A DNA stretch of 64,000 bases, from the NCBI RefSeq assembly GCF_031877795.1, contig NC_133954.1, positions 5,609,256 to 5,673,255 on the forward strand. The letters are read 5' to 3'. The notes under the pieces are model-generated. The model was not told the DNA's origin, searched no databases, and was given only the letters and a program-made list of their open reading frames with translations. The DNA comes from Strix aluco. Its lineage: Eukaryota > Chordata > Aves > Strigiformes > Strigidae. A program made the position numbers and the translations under genes. Each line of letters starts with the position of its first letter. Positions within the stretch are counted from its first letter, which is position 1. Positions 1 to 12,589 of this stretch are shown here, piece after piece.

Positions 1-2465
1 TTCTCTTCCTCAAGCACTGCCAGTTGCAACCGGGGGAAGATCCTGGGGGATATTAATAAGGATGCAATACCTTGTTGGCAGCAGACGTGTTTTTCTCCTC
101 ACCCCATGCATGGGCAGCTTTCTGCAGTCAGAGATCAGCACATGGTTGAGCCCTGCCATCAGCAAGAGAGATTTTTCACTTAATACAGCCACTGGGATTG
201 CTAATGCTGCTGTGGGGGATAAAGCTGTCATGCCAGCACTGGTGTAACTCCCTAAGAGCTCCACCAGCACGACTGTTACAAAGAGAGTAAGAGATACCAG
301 AATAAGCACTTGCCCTTATTAAGACTGTAATCCCAGCTTTTTTTTTTTTTTTCTTTCTCCCCAGTAATCGGTTCGAACATTGACAGAATAAAACATCAGC
401 TTTATATGTTGATTTTCCACTGCGTCAAGCTCATCTCAGGTCTCTTATGTTGGAGCAAAGCAGAAAACAGGACACTGGGAGAGCTCACAGCGGGTGGGGT
501 GCACAGGCAAGTTGGGGTGATATCACAGGGGGTCCTTCTTAATTAGATGGTGTAATTTGGGCTCTTCCATGACCTGTCCACCTCCCTTACCTCTTCCTAC
601 CTACAGTGAAGCACTCCTGCCCTTGCTTTGGTGTTTTACACCCAGGTGGGACTGCCAGCAGAGCAGCACATGGGAACAAGTCACCAAATCTGCACCATGG
701 GGTCAAGAGCAGCATTTTTCCGTGCTGCTTTTGTGGTATTTCCATGCCAGCAAAAGTCTTGTGAAATATATCATTGCTGGCCTGGATCAGATAAAAATGG
801 AAAGAGCTGTTTCCCTGCAGTCAGAACCATGCTTTGGGAAGAAAAAAGTTGCCACCAGCTTCACCAGGAACATGGTGACAGCAACACTCCTTCAGCAGCT
901 ACGCCAAGATGCTGCGAGCTTGGGAACCATCCTTGGGGCTTGTTGAATGCTCCTCGATGTGCCCTCACTGTTTGATCGTAGGAACATCAGCTTCATTAAA
1001 AGGCTGCCATCTGCACTTGTCTTGTTCAGTGTGATTTGCTTTGGTCCCGGCCAGGAGATGGATTTGATCACCTGGAGTGGCGGTTCCCTGGGTTCAGTAG
1101 ATGTGTGAGCTTTAGCAGCGCTTTCCTTAAGAACAGATGGGGTTGAGAGGGAATGAAAGCTCTGCATGCTGCTTGGGGAGGCTTTTCCTGGGATTTGCAT
1201 GTTTACGCTGTATTACTGAGGCCATGAGCTGAGTGCCTTTGAAAAAATATTTAATTCCCATTCCTGGTTTATTTTGAAAAAATATTTAATTCCCATTTTT
1301 AGGTTTTTTTTCCTCCTATGCTTAGAGAAGGGAATAGCACTGGTTCTTGGGAACAAGCGTAGCCCCCATCCACCGTGGGCTGCAGGACCAGCTCCATCCC
1401 ATCTCTCTCAGGGTTTCTCCACTCCCACTGTACCAGCGTCCACGGGCACGCAGAGATTGCGAGCTCAGATCCCTGGATCAAGACGTGTACTTGAAAAACA
1501 TGAGATTTTCAAAAGGGAATGTCAGGTCCCTTTTATCCCTTAAGCCTTGAGTGCTGTTTCAAGGTTTTTTTCTCTCCGACTCCAGGAAAGCTGGGAACCT
1601 GCTTAAAGTAAAAATGAGTGCTGATGTTCCCATGAAATGGTGAGATCCTGGAAACTGGGATTTCAAGAACCAGCCTTGTTTCCCAAGACTGGTGTCAAAG
1701 CTGTGAACCAGCAGCCCCGGGGGAGGGATGTGTTCAGCTCCAGTGCCAGGCCAGACATTCGGTGGGGTTTCCTCTCCTTAGTGGCACAACTAAAGAGAAT
1801 TATTACCATGGCACTTTCTGAAACAGGTCACTGCTCTGCTCCCGGTATCACCAGGATCCCAAGAAAGCAGTGGGTGCTCTGGAAATGGGGCAAAATCACA
1901 AGCTTTTGGTGCAACCTCATATAAGTTTTTCCCTCCCTTCCTTCTCCAGGACACATTGGTTTTGTCCGTTGTTATGATGATTTTGTCCATCCTCACACAT
2001 GGTTATGCCTAAACATCTTTAACTCACCTCTGCTCTTGCCTTTTATATCTTAGGATACATGAACTGGTTTATTTCTGATTTATTAGACCTAACTGCCTCT
2101 GCTGTTCACAGGGTTGAATTCTGGGCTACGGGACAAATCAAACAGATGCAAAAGCCACAGGCTCTTCCCAGCTCAGTGTGCTCCAGCCAAGGCCACCAAC
2201 ACCTCTGGAAGAAGCGCTCTCACCTTGCAAGGCTGGATTTGCACTAACAACCAGTGCTATACCAAAGACAGAAAAACTCTTTGCAAAACAGGGGTTTAAG
2301 CCCCTAAACAGCTGAGAGCAGCTTCTTGCAGCATAAATGGGTATAAAGCAGGTCATGAGATACCTGCACCTTCAAGGGGAGAAAAGCATTTATGGTGAGG
2401 GGCTTTGCGATGCGATGGCAGAGAGCTGGGTAGCTCTGTGCCACCTGCCCGTGCAACAGCTAGAG
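1..2465. other. Intergenic, no gene recognised
   Basis: Unique sequence with short chance open frames only. It contains a T run at 338-352 and the 25-bp direct repeat at 1238-1297. No coding exon or transposon is recognised before the CR1 pair. Confidence 0.6.
1238..1297. repeat. Perfect 25-bp direct repeat, 35-bp period
   Basis: The bases TTTGAAAAAATATTTAATTC plus CCATT occur at 1238-1262 and again, identical, at 1273-1297, separated by ten bases. It looks like a recent local duplication of a 35-bp segment. Confidence 0.95.
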
Positions 2466-2671
2466 TTTGCAGAACGGGTTGTTGGGCGTTGGAATGGGCT
2501 GCCCAGGGAGGTGGTGGAGTCCCCATCCCTGGAGGGGTTGAAGAGTAAAGTTGACTTAGTGCTTAGGGATATGCTGTAGTTGGGAACTGTAAGTGTTAGG
2601 TCAATGGTTGGACTGGATGATCTTCTAGGTCTTTTCCAACCTAGACGATTCTGTGATTCTGTGATTCTGTA
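2466..2671 (+). mobile_element. CR1 LINE fragment, 3' end (first of a tandem pair)
   Basis: A 5'-truncated chicken-repeat-1 (CR1) non-LTR retrotransposon. It encodes the last residues of the CR1 ORF2 protein ([19 protein letters not shown]), then the 3' UTR motif GGTTGGACTGGATGATCTT. It ends in CR1-type ATTCTGTG octamer repeats at about 2648-2671, where a second CR1 starts directly. CR1s move by target-primed reverse transcription, are usually short 5' truncations and lack poly-A tails; all three traits are seen here. The coding remnant is far too short to be active. Confidence 0.93.
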
Positions 2672-2952
2672 ATGAGCGATAAGACAAGAGGTGATGGCCT
2701 CAAGTTGCACCAGGGAAGGTTTAGACTGGATATTAGGAAGCATTTCTTTACAGAACGGGTAGTCAGGCGTTGGAATGGGCTGCCCAGGGAGGTGGTGGAG
2801 TCCCCATCCCTGGAGGTGTTCAAGAGGTGGGTTGACATAGCACTGAGGGATCTGGTGTAGTTGGGATCTGTCAGTGCTGGGTTAACGGTTGGACTGGATG
2901 ATCTTCAAGGTCCCTTCCAACCGAGATGATTCTGTGTGTGATTCTGTGTGTG
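2672..2952 (+). mobile_element. CR1 LINE fragment, 3' end (second of a tandem pair)
   Basis: A second CR1 copy that starts exactly where the ATTCTGTG tail of the first ends, in the same orientation. It reaches further 5' in ORF2 ([21 protein letters not shown], then [20 protein letters not shown]) and continues through the 3' UTR. It ends in a modified tail in which ATTCTGTG units alternate with extra GTGT. It is about 96 percent identical by eye to the copy at 48590-48828, so the two belong to one subfamily, different from that of the first member of this pair. Confidence 0.93.
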
Positions 2953-5224
2953 CTCTGCTGTTCCTGTTTTGTAGCTGAACGTAACCCAGGTAAAATTGAT
3001 TAACTGCCTGGAGCTTTATAACGAAAATTAATGTCCTTGGTGCATAGCTGTTGTCTTCAGGGTGCATGCAAACAAACAACCAAAAAAACCATAGCGTGAA
3101 GTAAAATCGGGGTTATATATGCTTTGAATGTTAATGTTTTTTAAATTGTCTTGATTTATGAAGTGTTTCTTTACTGAATTTCCCTGATATTCATCATGAT
3201 TACTGCAGCTTTGCTGGAAATCTGGATGAATTTAATGCAGAAAAATGAGATGGACAGCTGGACATTGCTTTTATACACACTGAGACGTGGTGGGTCAGTC
3301 ACAGCACAGCTCTGCAGGGGTGGGATCACACAGGTGGAATCACAGCTCTGTCTTCTTATGGTTTCATGCACATTCTTCAGGAATGGACATTTCTGTCCCC
3401 AGGAATATAAGAAGGAAATTTTATTACATTATCTAACAGCTTTTAGATCTACCATTTGATCAGGGAGCAGGTGACTACCCTAACCTGGGTATGTCAAGTT
3501 GCATCAGCCAGGGCAGCACAACTGGCTACAGCTGGAGTCAACACACCACAGTTGTGATATTCCTGCTGAGGAAACACCATCCACAGAGAGAACCACAGCG
3601 GTGGCAGGAAGGAAAGCTGTAGGCACCATCAGAGATGCCTCCGTGTATGGAGGAGCATCCCCTGGCTGTAGGATGCCTTCAGAGTGGCTCAGTGGGCCAC
3701 CAACACTTCCTGTGTTGGGCCACCAACTAAGGAAAGGAGTTTGCAAAGTGTTTTAGAACCATTTGGGCTCAAAAGGCATTACATAAATGAATTGCTAATG
3801 CCCTGAAGGCCTTCAAAGGGCTCTTGTAAGTACTGGCAGATTTGTATAGATCCAGCTGGAGAAATTTAACCTCAGGAGTCAGTTTATGCAGCAAAACTCA
3901 TTAATTTCTCAGCAAAACCAGTTCACTGCATGAAAACACCCCAGTGACTGAGTTTCCATCCACAATAAACCCTATTTGATAAAACGCATAACAATGAAAC
4001 TAATCTGTGACCCGAGTCAGCTCTCCTGAGGAATTCGTGCCTCACATGAGAATGTGAAGATACTCACTGGGATGAGAAAACAATAAAAAAATGAACCGAC
4101 CTTTAGCACAGAGGGCTGGTAGATAGGTCATAACAGAAAAGCGACAATTTCTTTTGGAAGACAACAGAAAACAATTAAACTTTGGATTCACTAGAACACA
4201 AAGCTACTCCTATTAAGCCAGCACTAAATTGCAATGGAAGCAAGGTTAGTCCTCAAACTGCACATCTTCAGGACCACTGCTGCCTTTCAAAGGTTTCCCT
4301 GGGGAAATGACCCCTGTTGCAGCAGATGAGGAGCCTGGGATTGTTTTTCTCTTTCTTTTCCTCTTGTCTCTGCGCTGAGGCACAATCCAGGCTAAAACCT
4401 GTCCATGAACTAGGGCAGTCTCTTAGGGAAACCAGACCCTGGAGGTCTGGCTCTTCAAGAGGCAACACAAGTAGTAACAGCCAAGACTTTGCTGTTGCTC
4501 TGGATTTCCCAATAGCCTTATTGATTGGGCTCCCCAGGGGATCAAACCTGCCCATGGAGGTGAATTTATCACTAAAGGCCTGAAGAGGTGCCTAATCCCC
4601 CTTGGGATAGCAAACAGCATGCTGGGGGTGATGCTTCTGCCCCCTCATTTCCTGCTGACGGTGCTGCCCATGCTGTCTCCACAACGCTTGTGGGATAACA
4701 GGGTATGGATGTTTTGGGGCTGGCTGGGGCAGGCAGAACAGAAGGAGAGGAGGAAAAACTGGTCCTGCTCCAGGGAAGAGTAGGGGACAGTGTGTGAGCT
4801 GGGGCTGGGAGGAGACCGTGGCCTTGACTCATGAGAGAAGGGCTTGGGAAATCCTGTGGAGAGTACCAGGACTCAGCAGGTTTCACTCTAGAGGTAATCA
4901 TCATTAGCTCCAGCAATTATTTGTTAATTGGTAGGGGATTAAAGGGAGAAAAGTTATAAAACAGCCCCTTGCACACCTGTGCTGAACCAGGCATGGACCA
5001 GCTCAGACTTCAAAGCCAGAAGGGATCCAGTCTGCAAGCTGGGGAGACTGGGTGGGGGGTGTCTGAGCATTTATTTCTCTACATTTATTATAAACAGTTG
5101 GGAAAACATTTCACAGGGTCTCTCCTGTCCTTCACACTTCCTCAGCCAAGTCCCTTTAAAGCTAGCAAGCTCCTTGCCATAACAGCAAGGTGAAAATAGC
5201 AGGGAGAGGGGGAGGTTGAGCACA
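2953..5224. other. Intergenic, no gene recognised
   Basis: Unique, moderately AT-rich sequence up to about 4270, then more GC-rich. The open frames of 60-114 codons overlap each other on both strands and carry no family signature. I see no repeats. Confidence 0.6.
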
Positions 5225-5660
5225 TCGATATTATTTCTCCATCTCTGCCACGAAGGTCAGGGTGGGAGTGGCGGGGACGGCACCCGAGGGGTTGTCAGCA
5301 CACAGGAACCAGCTGCTCTCCTCCTCTTGCTTGTGAGTGTCCTAACCTCACCGCCGGGGACCAGCGCCCTGCGGGAAAGGACAGCCGAAACATCAGTCTC
5401 AGCCTGCTGGGAGCAGGGCAGGATTGTGCCCTCTCCTGTCTCTGCTACTGGAGATAAAGAGACAGCGGAGAGTTGCCGCAAACATCCTTACAGCAGGGGA
5501 GGGAAGGACACGTTAATGGTGCGAGGGCGTCAGGCTGCTGCGAGGCTGCGCAGCCACAGTCAGTTGGGCTGCAATTTAAAGATGTTTGCACTGAATAAAG
5601 TGCTCCGAAGAAACATTTCTCCTTTATCACGTGCGTGGACACACGTGCACACGTTTCCTT
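5225..5660. promoter_or_regulatory. CpG-rich cluster (weak CpG island candidate)
   Basis: By hand count about 22 CpG dinucleotides occur in roughly 435 bases of about 55 percent GC, an observed/expected ratio near 0.65-0.7, while the surrounding kilobases are CpG-poor. A 161-codon open frame crosses it (5216-5701, plus strand) but resembles no protein I know. It could be the promoter of an unannotated non-coding transcript, or simply a GC-rich conserved block. Confidence 0.35.
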
Positions 5661-8600
5661 CTGCTTTCCCTATGTTAGCCATCCCTGCATGCTCTAGGTG
5701 AGGTTCATCTAACCTGCTTTTTGGTCCCTACAATACTGATTTTGGGGGCTGAGCTCATGCCAAACTAAGCTGGCCACGCAAAACTTTAGGACCCTGGTGG
5801 CCTCTTGGAGATGTGTTTGTGGCCACAAGGACAGACCGAGTGCAGGAGTGTGCAGGGAACAAGGCATAGCCCATCCTCTATTTGCCTTGTTCTGTCTTTC
5901 TAAATCGTATTGCACTGAGCTATCAAGGCATCCCTGGCTCCCACCCATGTCCTCCTCATTGTGTGGAAAGTCTTGGCTCCTGGCTGTTCTCACTTTACCA
6001 CTGACATTATGAACTTTCCAATGATTTTTTTTCCTTGTTCCTGGCCACAAAAGTGCTGTCACTCCTACTGCTGAGGCATCACTTAAATTGCACTGGGAAT
6101 AGTCCTTAATATTCCCCTTGGCTATGTGAATCTTGCAGCTGTTTCTTATTAAATATAATGGAAGGTTTTTAGACACCTTTTTCTTGAGTTTTTGCGCTTA
6201 AAAATAGTTCTAGGTGACTGGATGGATGTTCTCAGAGGTTTGAGGGGGGTAGGCTGAGCACAGGAGCGGGGGGGTTAAGTGCAGTGGGAGAAGGACATAG
6301 CTTGCTCTCCCCAACACTGCAGCTGCAGGAGGAGCCCGCAGAGCCCTGCAGATCCAAGCTGCCCTTTCCCCCTGCAATACAATTTGCTCCTTTTAATGAC
6401 ATTTCTTAAATAACTAAGAAACTTGTTTGGCTGCCCCCGTGCAATTCATCAGCACAGCCACGAGTTTGGCACTTTCTGCAGGAGAGCCTGGGGAAGCAGA
6501 CACTTCCCTGCCAAGTTCCCATTTTCCTTCTCCTTGGGGATCCTGATGGGATGGATCTACCTACACTTACACTACGCATCTAAGTGGCTGCTTGAGGATT
6601 TAATTATTACAGTGGTTTCAGGAGTGTGAGTTTTGCCACTCCGCTGAACATCTCTGTACTATCAAGTTCCAGCTTCCCAGCTTGGTCATGTCCAGCCCTT
6701 TCAGATGAACTTTGTCAAGGTCCATCTACCAGAGAAGAAGGTCACTGAGGCTTTCAGCTTACGATGCCAGCAGCAAAATATGGCCAAGGAGATCTCAAGG
6801 AAAGGTTGGTCCACCTCCCTGTGGACCATGCTCCCATGAGCATGGCCCCAGCGATTCCATCTCTTTCGGGGAAGGGTGGTGGTGGTCACCCTGACTGGCT
6901 TGCAGTGTTTTTCTTGGTATCAGGCTGCATCTGTTGCCACCTTCTAGCTCTGCACTTCACGAGTATGAAGCTATAGGTGGGATTATCCCAGGGCTCATCA
7001 GGAACATCCATTCCTGTGTAAATCCCAGTATCTCTGCCGGGCCCCTTCCAAACTTTTTGGACAACTCCAGAAGTAAAGATGTCTTCTCTTTATTACATCC
7101 TTTAGGGTTTCCTGAAAACCATAATAAGCTCTTGCAAATAAGGGAATTAACCAAAATTTCAAGTCTTTTCACGTGCTAACAGCTCTCTTAAAAATGAGAG
7201 CCTTCAGACACAGACTTTCATAGCAACGACTGTTGCATTATCCGCTGCGCTGTCAGCCCTGTGGGCAGGTGGGATGAGAGCTTCATGGGGAATTCACCAC
7301 TTATATTTTCCTATACTCCTTTCTTTCTATTAAAGTGCCAAACTGTTAGCACCATGCTAATGAAATCCATTTGCTTCCTCTGAACTGTCCCCTAGTCACT
7401 TGATAAATCACTTGATAGAGGAGTAAATGAAGCTGGCTGGTGATCAATTGATATCCAGCATCAGTGCAGCCGCTCAGAGGCACCTCTCTTCCCTGGGGTT
7501 ACCAGCAGAGATGAACAGAGGTGCCTCCACTTTTGCACACTCCTAAAATCCCCCAGAAAGTGGGAAACAAAGGAGTCTGTGAGGCTGAGCATCCCTCTGT
7601 GGGGCGAGGGTCTCGTGCTTGGTCTCAGGATGTGGGTGAGTGGTGTCTGCAGGGATATACGAGCTGCTTTCCAGCTGGGAGCATGTTTTGAGAGAAAACC
7701 AGCCAGCTGGCAATGTGCAGAGCGGGCCTGGGAGGGTGGGAGATGGCTGCTGGGGGGGGGGGTCTGGTGGATGCTTTATGCACGACAGAGTAGCAGGATT
7801 CTCCCCATCCCACAGGGAGGAGGGCATAAGTTGTTACTCTCAGAAAAAGGTCCAATAGTTCTGCTGTTGTAATGGAGCAATGAAGGGTTGGACAGACTTG
7901 AAAAATGTCTGAATCAAGCTTAAATATTACAGCGTGAGTCTGAAGCAGACCCAATATCTCTGCTGGAGCATGCATTAGGGCACTTCTGCCTATTTAGCTG
8001 TGAAAGACTTTGCCTTCGCCTACTGTGCACTTGGCTTTCTGGTGACAGAGATCAGTATTAAGGTTGATGCTTTAGTAAAAACTGAAAATAACTGAAAATA
8101 AGGCAGCATGATTTATACCCTTCCTCTAGCAGTGGTGGCTTGCTCTGCCCCATGCTCCCCTCTCCTGGATCCAGCACTGCTGATCCCCTGGGACCCAACC
8201 AATATAACACCCTGTGCAGGAAGATGAGTCCCTTCTGTGCTTCCTATAGAGGACTTCAGAGCAGAAGTAAAACACTGATAATTAAAAAAAACCCCTGTAA
8301 CAAACCAAATTGCCACGTTATACTAGAGATTTCTTTGATAGAGCATGATATGTCTACGTTGCTCCTCCAGTTCCTGGGGACAGACAGGAATCCTTGCATT
8401 GCCACGTTAGTGCCAGTGTGTCTCCATATCAATAACGGGATAAATCTGTGAATTATTTTCAGCTTGCGTGTCTGTTCTCCCTTTGCTCATATCTCGAGGC
8501 TCTCAGTAACCTTGAAGGGAGCCTTACACTCTGTTCACCAAGTTTTTTCTCTCACCTGTGCCCTGAAATGTGTTCATGTATCCCAATTCTTGGTGAGGCT

Positions 8601-11354
8601 GACTTGGTCATTGATGATGAAACCAAAATCTTGGACTTTCTAGTCCCTTGGACCTGCCTTGAAGGGAGACCTGGTCTCCCTTTTTATGCTCCTTGGGGGA
8701 AAAGTCGTGTTCCCCCAGGAGGTGCCCATCTCTCTCCTGTGAATTCAGCGAAGGTTTAAGCTTCTTGAGCACACCAAGGTGCACAGCTCTTCTGCCTGCT
8801 GTCGGGGGATAACATCCCATCCAGCCATGGCTGGGTGCTTGACAAGGCTGAATGGCTCCAAGAGGAAACCTGGCTTGGGTGTACGGTTAAAACTGATTTT
8901 TCACTTTTTTATGTGGCCGCAAGCTCTTGTGTTCCCACTTCCCTTGCTCCTCACTATCCATGCCCATCCTCTTACCACTCTTCTGCATGCTTCTCATCAC
9001 TCCGTGTCAGTTTGTGTCTCCACCTGTGGCTCAGTGGTACCAGACAGACCACGTCTAAGCCATCACGGTGCATTTTGGTTACACAATCGCTGCAGCTTCC
9101 ATAAAGCCATTCCTGAATTGAAAAACAGCTCTTCCACGCCATTCAAAGAAACCCTTCCTGCTCTTAATATAAGCACTGTCGGCTTTTCCTCACAATACTT
9201 GGCATTATGAGAGCTTCTGAAAGCCGGGCACCTGCTGACTTGATGCTGTCTGCTGCCATCCTGCAACATTTTTATTTCTGTCACCCCCCCTCTCCCTCGT
9301 TCCTTTAGCTCTGCCATTCCCCCTTGCCGGCTTGGCAGGGCTAGAAGCCGTAAACAATTACATTGTTCTGCAAGAACAATTGCTTTTCTAACTAAAATAT
9401 CTGGGAAAAATCTCTGGTTGAATCCGAATGAGGATGCATTTGTTTATTTTTCCCTCACTGAAAGGAATTAATTATTCTGGGCAGAGGAGAAACTTTTCAG
9501 TTTCCATTTGGGAGTCAGGAGATGCAATGTTCTGCAGGAGGACTGAGTTCAAGCCCAGCCACGGCACAGCCAGAGCGAAGGATTTGCGTGAAACTTTCCC
9601 ACTGCCTTTGGGCTGCGTGGCCTCGAGTGGGGAGATGCTCTCAGGCTGCGTAAGGACCAGCACTGATCCATCCCGTGTGTTTCCAATGAGCCCCGTCCTT
9701 TTTGGTCATTCCCCAAAGGGTATATACGCCTTGGGCTGGGTGGTCTCTGCTTGGTGGGGTTGGTCTTTGGACTTCTGCTGGATAGAGGATTTTTTTAAGT
9801 GAATGTCCTTGGTCCAATGTGGACAAGAGGGGTGAGAAACGGTGCGTGTGTTTGTGGTGCTGAGGTCAGACCAAGGATTTCTCTCTGTTCAAGTGGGTGT
9901 ATACGTGCTTTTTGCAAAGTGGAGGAGCGGCAAGAGGAAAGAGAGCACATCTCCTGCCACCCCTGCGATACCCTCTCCAGAGAAGAGACCTCTGGGCTCA
10001 ACCCCTGCCAGGTGGAGGAAGAGGTCCCAGACCAATGTTGGAGGTAGGGGCCTTGATGATGAAGGCTGTGGTGTGGGGCTGTCCGGGGGTGCCCCAAACT
10101 CTGCCCTGGGTTTCCTCTTCAGGACACAGGCAACTGCAAGTGCCCAGTGTCTGAACTCACAGCTGGGCATGGATGAAACAAAACTGCTTCTTTTCAGCTC
10201 AAACTATCCCTGAGGCTTTATTTGTCTTTCTGGGATTTTTAGCCCTTGGTATATACACAGTACTTCTCCTGGCATCATACTCACCTCCCCAAGAAACTGC
10301 TTAAAAGTTATGTGGTGTTTTTTTAATGCTACATCTCAAGGCATTCTGGTCTTTATTAGAGAGTCTTGTAAAATATATATTCACAGGTCTGGCTCTCTTC
10401 TAAATCTTTTACAAACTCCTTGTCTGTTTTCCCATTACTTTGTTCTCTGCCACCACAAGTAAAACTTAATGAATCATCCTCAAATACTTTCATATTTCTC
10501 CAGATCTTCCTTCCCCAACCCCCAGAAGCTTTGGATGTACCCACTGCATTTGTACGTGCCCCTGCAAAGAGCAGAGCAACCACTGCACTGTCCTGTTCCT
10601 GTGCCCCTGGGGTTCATCCATCACAGGCTGCCACGCAAACCCTTCCTCCAGGCTGGTGGGGGATTTATCTGCAGCTGCACCAGTTCTCCCAAAGCCATTT
10701 AATGTTACGGCTCCCAGTAAGTTCTCCAGCGCTCTGTACCTCTGACTTCAGCAACTCTGTTAAGCGGGATTGATTGCGAGAGAAGCCTGTTATTAAGAGC
10801 TGAATTGGTGGGTGAAAGTAAGGTAAAACACTTCTGAAAGTTCAGCTGCATCCCATGAACGCAGGCTGCCCTTTGGTCCTTTCTTTTATTCCTCTGCACA
10901 GAAAACAGGCCCTGGCCTCAAGCAGAGCGTGCGCTGAGGAGTAAATAGGGAGTGGCTGAATTGCCTGGAATAATTTGCTTTGTAACATGTGTTGGAGGCA
11001 TAACTTTGGGTCTTGAAGCACTTTGACAGTCTGGGTATGGGATCAGCCGTGGAGGTGCAAAAGTTGCTTGTTCTGTGTTGTAGGATCTTTGAATGAAGCA
11101 GACGCTTTTTTTCTTTTCTCTCATAAAAAAGAAAAAAATGGAGCAGATTGTTTAAAACAACCCTGTTCTCTTTGAGTTTTTCTGTTTGGGAACTCTGCGT
11201 GCATTGCTCCAATCTCTGCCCTTCTTGCCCAACCTATGATTTTAAGCAAAAAATACCTACTTTTGTCATGTTAATATTCTTTTTGTCTTGGACAATTTTT
11301 TCCCTACTGAACCCAAGGCAGGCTGCTGGCAGGTCTTCTAGCTCTTGGGGCTAG
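5661..11354. other. Intergenic, no gene recognised
   Basis: Unique sequence. An AT-rich, repeat-free block at about 7180-7480 resembles a conserved non-coding element (it contains CCATGCTAATGAAATCC and a TTGATAAATCACTTGATAG stretch). A run of 11 G occurs at 7752-7762. No exon or transposon is recognised. Confidence 0.55.
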
Positions 11355-12589
11355 CTTGGCTAACAGAGTAGTGATACAAATGCATACACTGAATGTCTTG
11401 TTTGGTAATAACAAATAATACAGCTCAGCTGTTTATTTTTTCCTACCACACAAATAAAAAGAAGGAAAATAAAGAGATAGAAATACTATGAAAGGAACGT
11501 TTTCTGAGTTCCTGGAGGTAAGTAAAAATCCATCAGGTATTTACGGTGCTTGTACCTAATGGTTGAAATAACCTCCTCTGTGGAGGAGGCATTAATGAAA
11601 TGTGTGTTGGTATGGTATTACAGATAGGAGCCTCACGGTGAGTCTTTTCAAAAGGAATAATTCGCCTGGGCATGGGGTTTCAGTTGAAAATCACGTTAAC
11701 CAGTTAAGGCAGGCAGAACGTCCACGGAACAGTTCTTAATGGAAAGCTCCAATTTTCTATTAAATAATTTGCTTTCCCCTAGGAAGCATCTGTTTTATGT
11801 TTTGCTGGAAAGTTGAAAACTTCTAGACTACTAAAACATCAGAAGCTGCTTCTTAGATGACTTGTCATAACTGGAAGTGTAAATCCAGGTGCTTCTCTTT
11901 ATATTGAGGGGCAGTAAATTCACCCAGTATTGTGGATTCAGCTGTGGCATCGCAGTGACTTTTTTCTGAGGCTTTCTGAATACTGCAGATGTTTCCAGCA
12001 AGGTCAGCTCACTGATGCATTTTGTTTCTAGGCCATTGAGGATAAACCTTGGACTTTAGGACATTCATTTGTTGCAGGATTCTGACTTTATGAAAATCCA
12101 ATATTTTTTTATTTGTGCAGTAGATGATGAAAGATGGACCAGAAAATTCAGGTTTTTCCAGCACAAGTAAGACCTTTCTGAAAAAGGCTGGTGTTTTATG
12201 CAGCTATTGAGTATTGGTCACAGCAACGACAGGTTAGGTAAGATGCTATCCAGCAAGTCTGGGTTTATTCAGCACTTGCAGTAGAGAAAATCCACAAGAG
12301 CTTGGGGTCAGGGCTGTGTGGAGCTCCTGATGATCCTTTTTTTTTTTTTTTTTTTTCCTGGAAAAACTGGCTTTCTGCAGAAGATCTTGATTTTTTTGGT
12401 AAAACAAATGTGTGTGTTAGACAAACAGAAAACACCTAAGAAGTAAAAAAACTTCTACCTGAACTTTCCTGGTTGCCTGAAAAGATAATAAAAAGGTGCA
12501 AAACCCTGACAACACCCCAGGAGTGGACACCATCCTGCAGCCAGCCGGGGCTGGTGGGCTTTCTCAGGAGGAAGCATTTCCCAAGGGGT
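11355..12589. other. AT-rich stretch without open frames
   Basis: About 1.2 kb in which no frame on either strand stays open for 60 codons from a Met. It is AT-rich, with several AATAAA-like hexamers (for example near 11450-11475) and a 20-T run. It is non-coding; it could be part of an untranslated or non-coding transcript, but nothing proves transcription. Confidence 0.55.
12337..12356. repeat. Poly-T run (20 bases)
   Basis: An uninterrupted run of 20 T. No CR1 or other element ends here, so it is taken as a simple repeat. Confidence 0.95.

Noticed and set aside
2390-2860. Short frames with [17 protein letters not shown] as a host gene
   Set aside because: This is the C-terminal remnant of CR1 ORF2, a transposon protein. 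The copies are truncated to their last few dozen residues.
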